Part shown: positions 17,109 through 26,016 of the stretch, piece by piece | Position numbering within the stretch: position 1 is the stretch's first letter | Layout of the letters: the number at the start of each line of letters is the position of its first letter | Translations under genes and position numbers: made by a program | Source of the DNA: Pseudomonas sihuiensis | GTDB lineage: Bacteria > Pseudomonadota > Gammaproteobacteria > Pseudomonadales > Pseudomonadaceae | Direction of reading: 5' to 3' | Assembly: GCF_900106015.1 (NCBI RefSeq) | Contig: NZ_LT629797.1 | Coordinates: 3,472,001 to 3,536,000 of the forward strand | DNA: 64,000 nt | Notes under the pieces: model-generated | The model's input: only the letters and a program-made list of their open reading frames with translations | Told to the model about the DNA's origin: nothing | The model's database searches: none

Positions 17109-17130
17109 TTGCGACATGGCCTTGTCGCAA
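17109..17130 (-). promoter_or_regulatory. Candidate operator upstream of glyA-sox
   Basis: TTGCGACA-N6-TGTCGCAA, a perfect 8+8 inverted repeat centred 135 bp upstream of the glyA start. The half-site TGTCGC also occurs as the inverted pair GCGACAT/ATGTCGC in the gbcA-gbcB intergenic region. A shared regulator of betaine/sarcosine genes (GbdR or SouR, both AraC-family in P. aeruginosa) is a plausible binder, but this is inference. Confidence 0.45.
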
Positions 17131-17158
17131 TCAGGCGCGTCGCGGGTGCGCCGCTGGT

Positions 17159-17615
17159 TTGCACACAAATCACGGGGATCAAGCTGTGGATAAGCCGTGC
17201 ATAGCGCGCGTCGCCCCAACAGCTGCAAGGGTTTCCTGGCAGCGGTCATTTCCTGATCGATATCAAGCAGTTAACAATGCAGACCATGCACAGAAGCGGT
17301 GGACTAGCCTGTGGAAAAGCTGTCAGCAGATGGCTGCCGCCCTCGCCAGCGCTGCCCATGAGGGCTCTGTTCGATATCCATACACGCACGCCGGCTCCCT
17401 GGCTTATCCACCAGCGACATGAACGAGAGGCAGGGATCGGTTGGGGATATGCACAGAAGATGTGGATGAAACTGTGCATAGGCTGTTCGACGAGGGCGCG
17501 CGCCCAGAGCTGCCGCGGCCTGCCGGGATACGGCTAAAAATCGAACAGGATCAAGGAGATAGATCAGGCTTGTGCACAAATACTGTGGGCGGCGCTGTGC
17601 ATGGCCTGTGGAAAC
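17159..17615. other. Cluster of DnaA-box-like 9-mers in four degenerate units
   Basis: The 694-bp gap 16985-17678 has no convincing gene. It holds one perfect DnaA box (TGTGGATAA, 17185-17193) and many near matches: TGTGGAAAA 17310, TTATCCACC 17404, ATATGCACA 17447, TGTGGATGA 17461, TGTGCATAG 17473, TGTGCACAA 17571, TGTGCATGG 17596 and TGTGGAAAC 17607. They fall into four degenerate units starting near 17159, 17286, 17449 and 17571, each opening with a TGCACA-type motif followed by TGTGGA- and/or TGTGCAT-type motifs. Confidence 0.55.
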
Positions 17616-17678
17616 CTGGCGCCAGGCCAGAGCCCATGGGGCTCCGGCGCCAGCGCCTGCTATTTGCTCAACGACGCC

Positions 17679-17978
17679 TTACGGCTTGAGCTTGCCAGCA
17701 CAGCTGCTGGAGGCATTCACCAGACGCTGCTGCATGGCAGGGTCAGGTGGGGACTGGCGGCTGATTTCCTGCAATTCAGCTTCACTGAATTCCTGGCTGA
17801 CCTTGGTCGCAGCGCAGTCGCAATAAGCGCGCAATTGTGGCTCCTCGTAGCCTGCCGGGGCGCCAGCGATGCACTGCTGAACGAACTCGGTCTTGGCATT
17901 ATCCGACCACTCGGCGGCGGAAACGGGCAGCGCCACGGCCAGCGGCAGGGCAAGGGCGAGCAGGTGACGATAAGTCAT
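17679..17978 (-). CDS. Small secreted protein of unknown function
   Basis: 99-aa protein starting MTYRHLLALALPLAVALPVSA, a clear Sec signal peptide of about 21 residues. The mature part is roughly 78 residues with cysteines in FVQQCIAG, RAYCDCAA and SSSCAGK, so two disulfides are possible in the periplasm. AAGGAG lies about 7 nt before the ATG at 17978; the longer in-frame start at 18050 would bury the signal peptide and is rejected. No function is recognised. It is single, between the DnaA-box-rich tract and the divergent ltaE. Confidence 0.8.
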   Translation of the reverse strand: MTYRHLLALALPLAVALPVSAAEWSDNAKTEFVQQCIAGAPAGYEEPQLRAYCDCAATKVSQEFSEAELQEISRQSPPDPAMQQRLVNASSSCAGKLKP

Positions 17979-18216
17979 GGGAAACTCCTTCTCTTGATTG
18001 CGGAGAGCGGATCGACTGCCGCCCTCTGGTAAGTGTGAACCCCGCTGCAAGCCCCAAGTTCCATCTGCGAGCCGAACGGTTGGCCACGAACCGACCCGGC
18101 AGTACGCTTCAGCGCAACAACTCGTCGCCGCGACGGACGCCTGACCGCCAGTCGCAGGTTAAAGTGAGCGCTTTGTCGGCAGACCCGCCGGCAGGTTTTT
18201 CAGAAGGAACGCGCCA

Positions 18217-19257
18217 ATGCCCGACAATGCCCAGCAATTTGCCAGCGACAACTACTCCGGCATCTGTCCCGAAGCCTGGGCCGCCATGGCCGAGGCCAAC
18301 CAGGGCCACCAGCGCGCCTATGGCGATGACGAATGGACGGCGCGCGCCGCCGACCACTTCCGCCGCCTGTTCGAAACCGATTGCGAGGTGTTCTTCGCCT
18401 TCAACGGCACCGCCGCCAACTCCCTGGCCCTGGCCTCGCTGTGCCAGAGCTACCACAGCGTGATCTGCTCGGAGACCGCCCACGTCGAGACCGATGAGTG
18501 CGGCGCGCCGGAGTTCTTCTCCAACGGCTCCAAGCTGCTGCTGGCCAAGACCGAGAACGGCAAGCTGACCCCACAAGCCATCCGCGAAATCGCCCTCAAG
18601 CGCCAGGACATCCACTACCCGAAACCGCGCGTGGTCACCCTCACCCAGGCCACCGAAGTCGGTACCGTATACCGTCCGGAAGAAGTCCGCGCCATCAGCC
18701 AGGTCTGCAAGGAGCTGAATCTCAACCTGCACATGGACGGCGCGCGCTTCTCCAACGCCTGCGCCTTTCTTGGCTGCAGCCCGGCGGAGCTGACCTGGAA
18801 GGCTGGCGTGGACGTGCTGTGCTTCGGCGGCACCAAGAACGGCATGGCGGTAGGTGAAGCCATCGTCTTCTTCAACAAGGATCTGGCCGAAGACTTCGAC
18901 TATCGCTGCAAGCAGGCCGGCCAGCTGGCCTCGAAGATGCGCTACCTGTCCGCGCCCTGGGTCGGCATCCTGCAGGATGATGCCTGGCTCAAATATGCCA
19001 ACCACGCCAACCGCTGCGCGCAGCTGCTGGCCATGCTGGTCGAGGACGTGCCCGGTGTCAGCCTGATGTTCCCGGTGGAGGCCAACGGCGTGTTCCTGCA
19101 ACTGTCGGAGCCGGCCATCGCCGCCCTCACCGCGCGCGGCTGGCGCTTCTACACCTTCATCGGCGCCGGCGGCGCGCGCTTCATGTGCAGCTGGGATACC
19201 GACGAAGCCCGCGTGCGCCAGCTGGCCGCCGATATCCGTGAAGTGATGAGCGCCTGA
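18217..19257 (+). CDS. ltaE: Low-specificity L-threonine aldolase
   Basis: 346-aa fold-type I PLP enzyme that splits L-threonine/L-allo-threonine into glycine and acetaldehyde. The PLP lysine is in CFGGTKNGMAVGEA (about residue 207). MDGARFSNA and the C-terminal RFMCSWDT are family-typical. An AAGGAA site lies about 8 nt before the ATG. Next to glyA and the betaine genes, it gives another route to or from glycine. Confidence 0.93.
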   Translation: MPDNAQQFASDNYSGICPEAWAAMAEANQGHQRAYGDDEWTARAADHFRRLFETDCEVFFAFNGTAANSLALASLCQSYHSVICSETAHVETDECGAPEFFSNGSKLLLAKTENGKLTPQAIREIALKRQDIHYPKPRVVTLTQATEVGTVYRPEEVRAISQVCKELNLNLHMDGARFSNACAFLGCSPAELTWKAGVDVLCFGGTKNGMAVGEAIVFFNKDLAEDFDYRCKQAGQLASKMRYLSAPWVGILQDDAWLKYANHANRCAQLLAMLVEDVPGVSLMFPVEANGVFLQLSEPAIAALTARGWRFYTFIGAGGARFMCSWDTDEARVRQLAADIREVMSA

Positions 19258-19260
19258 AAC

Positions 19261-19290
19261 GCCATAAGTCCCACGAGCGGGGCTTATGGC
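19261..19290 (+). terminator. Hairpin after ltaE
   Basis: GCCATAAGTCCC-ACGAGC-GGGGCTTATGGC: an 8-bp outer stem plus GC core, 3 bases past the ltaE stop. No T run follows, so it may act with Rho or only as a 3' stabiliser. Confidence 0.5.
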
Positions 19291-19293
19291 TAA

Positions 19294-19351
19294 GTAGCCC
19301 GGATGCAATCCGGGGAAATCGATCAATCGCCCCGGATTTCATCCGGGCTAC
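19294..19351. repeat. REP-like palindrome (GTAGCCCGGATGCAATCCGGG family)
   Basis: Arms beginning GTAGCCCGGATGCAATCC and ending ATCCGGGCTAC lie between the convergent ltaE and gbcB genes; same family as 4055-4114 and 63454-63504. Confidence 0.85.
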
Positions 19352-19366
19352 AAACTTTCATGGCGA

Positions 19367-20470
19367 TCAATAGTCGATCGCCACATCCCCTTTCGGCACG
19401 CTGCAGCACGACAGGATGTAGCCCTCAGCCACATCCTCGTCGGTGATACCGCCGTTATGCTCCATTTCCACTTCGCCGGCTGTCTTCATTACCTTGCAGG
19501 TACCGCAGATGCCCATGCCACAGGCCTTGGGAATATGCAGGCCGAGTTTGGCGGCAGCGGCGTGCACGGTTTCGCCGGGCACCACACGAATGCTCTTGCC
19601 AGTGCTGGTGAACTCTACCTGGTGCAGGTCGGCCAGCGGCACATCCGGCGCATCGGCCGCCTCGGCCGCCAGCTCCTTGACCTCGGCGCGAATCTCCGGC
19701 GGCGTCGGGCCGAAGGCCTCCTCGTGATAGCGATTCATGTCGTAGCCAGCCGCCTCGAGCAGGCGCTTGATGGCGCTCATGTAGGGCGTGGGGCCGCAGC
19801 AGAAGATCTCGCGATCAAGATAATCCGGAGCGATGAGCTCCAGCATCGGCTTGTTCAGGTAACCGCGATAACCCGCCCAGGCTTCACCCAGACCGTGCTT
19901 CTCGCAGATGACGTGCAGGCTGAAGTTGTTGATGCGCGCCGCCATGTGCTCCAGCTCGCGCTGGTAGATGATGTCCTTCGGCGAACGAGCGCTGTGCACG
20001 AAGACCATGTCGACATTGGCGTTGGTGTCGTAGAACCAGCGCGCCATCGACATCACCGGCGTGATGCCGACACCACCGGAAAGAAACAGCGCCTTGTCGG
20101 TGGGGAAATCGATGGCATTGAACAGGCCCACCGGCCCATGCACTGGCACCTCGTCGCCTTCCTTGAGGTTGTCGTGCAGCCAGTTCGAGACCTTGCCGCC
20201 CGGCACCCGCTTGATGGTGATGGAGAAGCTGTAAGGCACCGAAGGCGAGCTGGAGATGGTGTAGGAACGCATGATCGGCTGGCCGTCGATCTCCAGCTCC
20301 AGGGTGACGAACTGCCCGGGTTTGAAGAAGAACAGCACCGGCTGATCGGCCATGAAGCAGAAGGTGCGCACATCCCAGGTTTCCTGGATCACCTTGACGC
20401 AACGCACCAGATGGCGACCGTTGGTCCAGGTCTGCGTCGTAACCGGATTGAGGAAGGCGTTGGTGGTCAT
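19367..20470 (-). CDS. gbcB: Glycine betaine demethylase, reductase subunit GbcB
   Basis: 367-aa electron-transfer partner of GbcA. An FAD-binding ferredoxin-reductase domain comes first (IMRSYTISSSPS, the FAD motif; GGVGITPVMSMAR, the NAD motif; CCGPTPYMSAI). A C-terminal plant-type 2Fe-2S domain follows, with cysteines in ACGMGICGTCKVM and LSCCS. GGAGAG lies about 8 nt before the ATG. Divergent from gbcA across a 313-bp shared promoter region, an arrangement known for the betaine demethylase genes. Confidence 0.93.
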   Translation of the reverse strand: MTTNAFLNPVTTQTWTNGRHLVRCVKVIQETWDVRTFCFMADQPVLFFFKPGQFVTLELEIDGQPIMRSYTISSSPSVPYSFSITIKRVPGGKVSNWLHDNLKEGDEVPVHGPVGLFNAIDFPTDKALFLSGGVGITPVMSMARWFYDTNANVDMVFVHSARSPKDIIYQRELEHMAARINNFSLHVICEKHGLGEAWAGYRGYLNKPMLELIAPDYLDREIFCCGPTPYMSAIKRLLEAAGYDMNRYHEEAFGPTPPEIRAEVKELAAEAADAPDVPLADLHQVEFTSTGKSIRVVPGETVHAAAAKLGLHIPKACGMGICGTCKVMKTAGEVEMEHNGGITDEDVAEGYILSCCSVPKGDVAIDY

Positions 20471-20783
20471 GAACGGCTCTCCACGCGGCCGGATATCGGC
20501 CTATATGCGGCGGATTGTGCGAAAGGCTGCCGGTCGTCATTTATCTACCAGCGACATCCGCATGCTTATCGCGACCTGCCCGATAGCACGGGGCCTGGCG
20601 CGTCGGAAACAAATCTGGCCATGTCGCCCATGGATAAGGTTTTACCTGTTGCCGGCTCCACACTCCGCTCACCAAGCATGCACGCCCATTGCAGGCAGCA
20701 GCGAACGATCGAGACCTTGCGGCACATACCGTATCAGCCACTATTTCCGGCAGGCGCGAGGCGCCCGCCAATGAGGAGCCACC
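20471..20783. promoter_or_regulatory. Divergent gbcB/gbcA control region
   Basis: 313 bp without a gene. An inverted pair GCGACAT (20551-20557) and ATGTCGC (20621-20627), plus a nearby GCGACC (20571), lies near the middle; the TGTCGC half-site also appears in the palindrome upstream of glyA. These are candidate sites for the betaine-responsive AraC-family activator GbdR. I could not pick -35/-10 elements with confidence. Confidence 0.35.
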
Positions 20784-22076
20784 ATGGACTGCACCCAAAA
20801 CCTGAGCCTGGGCGACCCGCTGGAGCCCGTGCGCAAGGCCACCGCACAGATGCTGAACGAACGCGACCACAGCTTCTCGCTGCCGCAGCCGTTCTACAGC
20901 GACGAACGCCTGTTCCAGGTCGACATGCAGGAGATCTTCCACAAGGAATGGCTGATCGCCGGCATGACCTGCGAAATCCCGGCCAAGGGCAACTTCCTCA
21001 CCCTGCAGATCGGCGATAACCCGATTCTGGTCATTCGCGGCGCCGAAGGGCAGATCCATGCCTTCCACAACGTCTGCCGTCACCGTGGCTCGCGCCTGTG
21101 TGTCTCGGACAAGGGCAAGGTCGCCAAGCTGGTATGCCCTTACCACCAGTGGACCTACGAGCTGGACGGTCGCCTGTTGTTCGCCGGTACCGAAATGGGC
21201 GCCGACTTCGACCTCAAGGACTACAGCCTGAAACCGGTGCAGTGCAAGACCGCCGGCGGCTACATCTTCATCTCCCTGGCGGAAAACCCGCCAGCCATCG
21301 ACGAGTTCCTCGCCACCCTGGCGCATTACATGGAACCCTATGACATGGAGAACACCAAGGTGGCTGTGCAGACCACCCTGATGGAAAAGGCCAACTGGAA
21401 GCTGGTGCTCGAGAACAACCGCGAGTGCTACCACTGCAATGGTTCGCACCCGGAACTGCTCAACACCCTGCTGGAATGGGATGACGTCACCGATCCGCGC
21501 GCCAGCCAGGCGTTCAAGGATCAGGTCGCCGAGTGCACCACTCGCTGGGACAAGGACAAGATCCCCTATGCCCACGCCAGCTTCGGCCTGCGCAACCGCA
21601 TCGTGCGCATGCCGCTGCTCAAGGGCACCGTATCCATGACCATGGACGGCAAGCCCGGCTGCAAGAAACTCATGGGCCGCATCACCGACCCGGACCTGGG
21701 CTCCATGCGCATCCTGCACCTGCCGCATTCGTGGAACCACTGCATGGGCGACCACATGATCGTCTTCACCGTGTGGCCGATCAGCGCGCAGCAAACCATG
21801 GTCACCACCAAGTGGCTGGTGCACAAGGATGCCGTCGAAGGTGTCGACTACGACGTCGCCCGCCTGCGCCAGGTGTGGGATGCCACCAACGACCAGGACC
21901 GCCGCCTGGCCGAGGAAAACCAGCGCGGCATCAACTCCACCGCCTACCAGCCGGGCCCCTACTCCAAGACCTACGAGTTCGGCGTGATCAACTTCCTCGA
22001 CTGGTACAGCGAGCGCCTGCTCAACAACCTTGGCGACACCCCAGCGCAATCGCTGCGCCAGGTAGCGGGCGAGTGA
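20784..22076 (+). CDS. gbcA: Glycine betaine demethylase, Rieske oxygenase subunit GbcA
   Basis: 430-aa Rieske non-haem iron oxygenase that removes one methyl group of glycine betaine to give dimethylglycine and formaldehyde. The 2Fe-2S Rieske ligands are in CRHRGSRLC and CPYHQW (about residues 95-118). The mononuclear iron site follows at NNRECYHCNGSHPE, with the third carboxylate ligand expected near the C-terminal third. GAGGAG precedes the ATG by 5 nt. Works with GbcB, encoded divergently. The next enzymes of the route, DgcAB, are not in this window. Confidence 0.94.
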   Translation: MDCTQNLSLGDPLEPVRKATAQMLNERDHSFSLPQPFYSDERLFQVDMQEIFHKEWLIAGMTCEIPAKGNFLTLQIGDNPILVIRGAEGQIHAFHNVCRHRGSRLCVSDKGKVAKLVCPYHQWTYELDGRLLFAGTEMGADFDLKDYSLKPVQCKTAGGYIFISLAENPPAIDEFLATLAHYMEPYDMENTKVAVQTTLMEKANWKLVLENNRECYHCNGSHPELLNTLLEWDDVTDPRASQAFKDQVAECTTRWDKDKIPYAHASFGLRNRIVRMPLLKGTVSMTMDGKPGCKKLMGRITDPDLGSMRILHLPHSWNHCMGDHMIVFTVWPISAQQTMVTTKWLVHKDAVEGVDYDVARLRQVWDATNDQDRRLAEENQRGINSTAYQPGPYSKTYEFGVINFLDWYSERLLNNLGDTPAQSLRQVAGE

Positions 22077-22150
22077 TGACGCTCAGCCTGCTGGTAGTGA
22101 TCGGGCTGGCAGCTTATGGGTTGCTGGCCTGTAGGCCGCAGCGCGACTGA
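22076..22150 (+). CDS. Possible 24-aa hydrophobic peptide coupled to gbcA
   Basis: Reads MTLSLLVVIGLAAYGLLACR plus PQRD. The ATG overlaps the gbcA stop by one base (TGATG), which allows translational coupling, and the peptide has one possible transmembrane helix. Against it: the last codons lie in a degenerate GTAGG...GCTCCTAC repeat (22131-22162), and there is no independent ribosome site. Could be a real membrane micropeptide or chance. Confidence 0.25.
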   Translation: MTLSLLVVIGLAAYGLLACRPQRD

Positions 22151-22162
22151 AGCCGCTCCTAC
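22131..22162. repeat. Degenerate GTAGGAGC-family half repeat
   Basis: GTAGG at one end and GCTCCTAC at the other with a short degenerate interior, directly after gbcA. A decayed relative of the copy at 46170-46223 (shared GAAGCCGCTCCTAC). Confidence 0.6.
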
Positions 22163-22186
22163 CGAGCACTAACGGCATCCACAACA

Positions 22187-22220
22187 AAAAGCCCCGCCAG
22201 ATCGCTCTGGCGGGGCTTTT
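22187..22220. terminator. Bidirectional intrinsic terminator between gbcA and typA
   Basis: Perfect 15-bp stem (AAAAGCCCCGCCAGA) with a TCGC tetraloop, flanked by A and T runs, so it can stop transcripts from both the gbcA side and the convergent typA side. Confidence 0.93.
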
Positions 22221-22249
22221 CATTTACAGCCGAGGCGAGTCGCTAAGCG

Positions 22250-24073
22250 TCAGGCCTTGTTGGCTTTCTTGGCAGCGCGGGTGCGCTCGCCTTCGTCGAG
22301 GATCTTCTTACGCAGACGGATCGACTTCGGCGTCACTTCGCACAGCTCGTCATCCTGGATGAATTCCAGAGCCTGCTCCAGGGTGAAGCGAACCGGCGGA
22401 ACCAGGGCGATGGTTTCGTCCTTGCCCGAAGCACGCATGTTGTCGAGCTTCTTGCCTTTGGTGGGGTTCACGCCCAGGTCGTTGTCGCGGCTGTTCAGGC
22501 CGACGATCTGACCGTTGTAGATTTCCTGGCCGTGCTCGACGAACAGCTTGCCGCGCGCCTGCAGGGTTTCCAGGGAGTAGGTCAGGGCCTTGCCGGTATC
22601 GATCGAGACCAGTACGCCGTTCTGACGGCCAGACATGCTGCCCGGCTTGACGGTGTCGTAACGGTCGAAGATCGAGGTCAGGATGCCGGCGCCGTTGGTC
22701 AGAGTCAGGAACTGGTTACGGAAACCGATCAGACCGCGAGCCGGGATGTTGTATTCCAGGCGCACGCGACCTTTGCCGTCCGGCGACATGTTGGTCAGGT
22801 CGCCCTTACGCAGCCCCATTTCTTCCATGACCTTGCCCTGGGATTCCTCAGGGATGTCGATGGTGACGTTCTCGAACGGCTCCTGCTTGACGCCGTTGAC
22901 TTCGCGGATGATTACTTCCGGACGGCCAACGCCCATTTCGAAGCCTTCGCGACGCATGGTTTCGATCAGTACCGAGAGGTGCAGCTCACCACGGCCGGAG
23001 ACCTTGAACTTGTCGGCGCTGTCGCCTTCTTCAACACGCAGGGCCACGTTGTACAGCAGCTCCTTGTCCAGACGCTCCTTGATGTTGCGGCTGGTGACGA
23101 ACTTGCCTTCTTTACCGCAGAACGGCGAGTCGTTGACCTGGAAGGTCATCGACACGGTCGGCTCGTCAACGGTCAGCGGCTTCATCGCTTCGACGTGGTT
23201 GATGTCGCACAGGGTGTCGGAGATGAACAGCTGATCCATACCGCTGACGCAGACGATGTCACCAGCGGTGGCTTCTTCGACGTCTACGCGGTGCAGGCCG
23301 TGGTGACCCATCAGCTTGAGGACGCGGCCGTTACGCTTCTTGCCGTCGACATCGATGGCAATGACCGGGGTGTTCGGCTTGACCTTGCCACGGGCAATAC
23401 GGCCAACGCCGATGATGCCAAGGAAGCTGTTGTAGTCCAGTGCGGAGATCTGCATCTGGAACGGGCCGTCGAGGTCGACGTTCGGAGCCGGTACGTGGTC
23501 GACGATGGCCTGGTACAGCGGGGTCAGGTCTTCGGCCATGTTCTCATGGTCGAGACCGGCGATGCCGTTCAGGGCGCTGGCGTAGACGACCTGGAAGTCC
23601 AGTTGCTCGTCGGTGGCACCGAGGTTGTCGAACAGGTCGAAGATCTGATCCATGACCCAGTCAGGACGCGCGCCCGGACGGTCGATCTTGTTGATCACGA
23701 CGATCGGTTTGAGGCCGGCTTCGAACGCCTTCTTGGTCACGAAGCGGGTTTGCGGCATCGGGCCGTCCTGGGCGTCAACCACCAGCAGTACGGAGTCGAC
23801 CATGGACATTACGCGCTCAACTTCGCCACCGAAGTCGGCGTGGCCGGGGGTGTCGACGATGTTGATACGGTAGTCGTTCCACTTGATGGCGGTGTTCTTC
23901 GCCAGAATGGTGATGCCGCGCTCTTTTTCCTGGTCGTTGCTGTCCATCACGCGCTCGTCGTTGAGCTCGTTACGTTCCAGGGTGCCGGACTGACGCAGCA
24001 GGGCGTCGACGAGGGTGGTTTTGCCATGGTCGACGTGGGCGATGATGGCGATGTTGCGTAGATTTTCGATCAC
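22250..24073 (-). CDS. typA: Ribosome-associated GTPase TypA/BipA
   Basis: 607-aa translational GTPase of the EF-G family, involved in ribosome assembly and stress adaptation. G1 [10 protein letters not shown] (residues 11-20), G3 [11 protein letters not shown] and G4 [10 protein letters not shown] are present, followed by EF-G domain III/V-like regions and the TypA C-terminal domain ([17 protein letters not shown]). The start is a GTG at 24073 ([11 protein letters not shown]), which gives the family length; the upstream in-frame ATG at 24205 would add 44 residues that run into the repeat at 24156-24297. Only a weak GAGAT ribosome site is visible. Confidence 0.94.
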   Translation of the reverse strand: MIENLRNIAIIAHVDHGKTTLVDALLRQSGTLERNELNDERVMDSNDQEKERGITILAKNTAIKWNDYRINIVDTPGHADFGGEVERVMSMVDSVLLVVDAQDGPMPQTRFVTKKAFEAGLKPIVVINKIDRPGARPDWVMDQIFDLFDNLGATDEQLDFQVVYASALNGIAGLDHENMAEDLTPLYQAIVDHVPAPNVDLDGPFQMQISALDYNSFLGIIGVGRIARGKVKPNTPVIAIDVDGKKRNGRVLKLMGHHGLHRVDVEEATAGDIVCVSGMDQLFISDTLCDINHVEAMKPLTVDEPTVSMTFQVNDSPFCGKEGKFVTSRNIKERLDKELLYNVALRVEEGDSADKFKVSGRGELHLSVLIETMRREGFEMGVGRPEVIIREVNGVKQEPFENVTIDIPEESQGKVMEEMGLRKGDLTNMSPDGKGRVRLEYNIPARGLIGFRNQFLTLTNGAGILTSIFDRYDTVKPGSMSGRQNGVLVSIDTGKALTYSLETLQARGKLFVEHGQEIYNGQIVGLNSRDNDLGVNPTKGKKLDNMRASGKDETIALVPPVRFTLEQALEFIQDDELCEVTPKSIRLRKKILDEGERTRAAKKANKA

Positions 24074-24155
24074 TGTGTGTATCTCGATCAGAGGATTCGG
24101 TGTGTCGCCCAGCCTGGACGACGAATATGAAGAAACTGGGATCAGCGAGCTGATC

Positions 24156-24297
24156 GGGGTACCTCTAAAAACGTAGGCGAGGCAGTCAGTGCAAGGCAGA
24201 AACAAGCGAAAAAGCGGAGTTTACAAGTTGTAAATGAGCATTTTGAGCTTGTTTTTAACGCAGCAATGACAACGCAGGTAGTTTTTAGAGGTGCCCC
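24156..24297. repeat. 142-bp MITE-like element, copy 1
   Basis: Bounded by GGGGTACCTCTAAAAAC and GTTTTTAGAGGTGCCCC, 17-bp terminal inverted repeats with one mismatch. Inside, GCAAGGCAGAAACAAGCGA (24191-24209) and a 36-bp segment at 24231-24266 match copy 2 (38914-39071), the latter with three mismatches. The inner AAACAAGC and GCTTGTTT also pair. No coding potential. It lies between the divergent-upstream side of typA and the 3' end of thiI. Confidence 0.75.
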
Positions 24298-24345
24298 GGG
24301 TCGGGAGGGCGATGGCGGATACTCCCGCCATTAAGCCCCGGCGTC

Positions 24346-25800
24346 CTATGCCGGACGATAAACGCGCACATTGGCATGCCCCTCGCTCAGCAGGTGATGG
24401 GCATGCAGGCGGCTCATGACGCCCTTGTCGCAATACAGCAGGTACTGGCGGTTCTCATCCAGTTCCTTGAATTTGTTGTTCAGCGCGTAGAACGGCAGCG
24501 CCTGCACCTCGACACCCGGCACGTCCAGCGGCTCGTCTTCGGCGGCATCGGGATGACGGATGTCGATGACGATCTGCCCGGCCAGGGCCTCACGGACTTC
24601 CTCGACCTGAACGTCCTTGCCCAGCTCGTCGATCACCCGATCAATGGGCAGCAGGGTGGCGCGCTCCAGGGCACGCTCGAGGATGGCCATGTCGAACTGC
24701 GCCTCCTCCTTCTCCACGCGATAGCCGCGCGCCTTGGTGGTCGGATTGACCGAGATCACGCCGCAATACTCGGGCATGTTCTTGGCGAATTCGGCGGTGC
24801 CGATCTGTGTGGCGGTGTCGATGATATCCTGCTTGTGGCTGGCGATCAGCGGGCGCATCACCAACATGTCGGTGGCCGAATCGATCACCGCCAGGTTGGT
24901 CAGGGTCTGGCTCGATACCTGGCTGATCGCCTCACCGGTGACCAGCGCCTCGATCTGCAGTTTTTCAGCGACCCGAGTAGCCGCACGCAGCATCATGCGC
25001 TTGAGGATCACGCCCATCTGGCTGTTGTCGACCTTGCCGAGAATCTCGCCGACCACTTCCTCGAACGGCACGCTGACGAACAGCACGCGCTGCGAGCGGC
25101 CGAACTTCTGCCATATATAGTGCGCCACTTCCATCACGCCCAATTCGTGGGCACGACCACCGAGATTGAAGAAGCAGAAGTGGCTGACCAGGCCGCGACG
25201 CATCATCTGGTAAGCCGCCACGGTGGAGTCGAAGCCGCCGCTCATCAGCACCAGGGTCTGCTCCAGCGAGCCCAGCGGGTAACCGCCGAGGCCTTCATGA
25301 CGGTTGTGCACCACGAACAGGCGCTGGTCGCGAATCTCCATGCGCACTTCGACGTCCGGCTTCTTCAGGTCGATGCCGGCAGCGCCGCACTCCAGACGCA
25401 GGCGCGAACCGACATGACGCTCGACGTCGATGGAGGAGAACCCGTGCTTGCCACCGCGCTTGCAGCGCACGGCGAAGATCTTGCCCGGCAACTGGTCGGC
25501 GTAGTGGCGCTTGCAGTGTTCGGTGATCTCGTCCAGATCGCCCAGCGGGTACTCATTCACCTCGAGGAACAGACCGATGCCCGGCGTGTTGCGCAGGCGT
25601 TCAGTCATCTCGGCCAGCAGCTTGGGATCGTTCAGGTCGGTCTCGACCTCGAGGTTGTCCCAGACACCGGTCACCCGCAGTTCGGGGTCAAGATCGCGCA
25701 GCACGGAGCGAATGTTCTTCCCCAACTGGCGGATGAACTGCTTGCGCACCGGGCGGCTCTTGATGGTGATTTCCGGGAAAACTTTGACGATCAGCTTCAT
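24346..25800 (-). CDS. thiI: tRNA 4-thiouridine synthase / thiazole sulfurtransferase ThiI
   Basis: 484-aa enzyme that moves persulfide sulfur to uridine-8 of tRNA and to ThiS for thiamine thiazole. Domains: N-terminal ferredoxin-like plus THUMP (1-165), PP-loop ATP pyrophosphatase with [13 protein letters not shown] (about 183), and a C-terminal rhodanese domain with active Cys457 (YCDKGVMSR). The partner cysteine in [10 protein letters not shown] is present. The start at 25800 ([16 protein letters not shown]) gives the standard length; the upstream extension is rejected. thiS and thiG occur at 52575 and 51762. Confidence 0.95.
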   Translation of the reverse strand: MKLIVKVFPEITIKSRPVRKQFIRQLGKNIRSVLRDLDPELRVTGVWDNLEVETDLNDPKLLAEMTERLRNTPGIGLFLEVNEYPLGDLDEITEHCKRHYADQLPGKIFAVRCKRGGKHGFSSIDVERHVGSRLRLECGAAGIDLKKPDVEVRMEIRDQRLFVVHNRHEGLGGYPLGSLEQTLVLMSGGFDSTVAAYQMMRRGLVSHFCFFNLGGRAHELGVMEVAHYIWQKFGRSQRVLFVSVPFEEVVGEILGKVDNSQMGVILKRMMLRAATRVAEKLQIEALVTGEAISQVSSQTLTNLAVIDSATDMLVMRPLIASHKQDIIDTATQIGTAEFAKNMPEYCGVISVNPTTKARGYRVEKEEAQFDMAILERALERATLLPIDRVIDELGKDVQVEEVREALAGQIVIDIRHPDAAEDEPLDVPGVEVQALPFYALNNKFKELDENRQYLLYCDKGVMSRLHAHHLLSEGHANVRVYRPA

Positions 25801-25896
25801 GAATAGGCCGCCCGCTTGGGGGACGAAAAAACAGGGGCGCGGATTATAGCGGAAATTGTTCAAGCTTTGACCAAAAATACTGCATCACCCATATGA

Positions 25897-25944
25897 CGCA
25901 CCAAAATGGATCTTTTGTGAAATTAAAGGCCCTTAAATGGTGCA
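25897..25944 (+). promoter_or_regulatory. Two NtrC-like sites upstream of glnA
   Basis: CGCACCAAAATGGATCT (25897-25913) and GGCCCTTAAATGGTGCA (25928-25944) each match TGCACC-N5-GGTGCA well in one half and poorly in the other. They are 31 bp apart, about three helical turns, which suits cooperative NtrC binding. They lie 73-120 bp upstream of the sigma-54 promoter. Confidence 0.65.
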
Positions 25945-26016
25945 AATATTTCTAGTGAATTGCCGCGCAGACGGCGCAGCACCTGAGTTTCGTGGCTTCT
26001 GCCCAATAAAGGGCAC

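Noticed and set aside
17159-17579. Three overlapping 77-91-aa frames in the DnaA-box tract
   Set aside because: No ribosome sites, no domain, and they cross the repeated 9-mer units on both strands.
22530-24061. 509-aa open frame antisense to typA
   Set aside because: Mirror frame of a clear typA gene without recognisable motifs.
24156-24297. Integron attC site
   Set aside because: The core contains TTAAC-like bases, but I could not find properly paired RYYYAAC and GTTRRRY ends, and no cassette gene or integrase is nearby.
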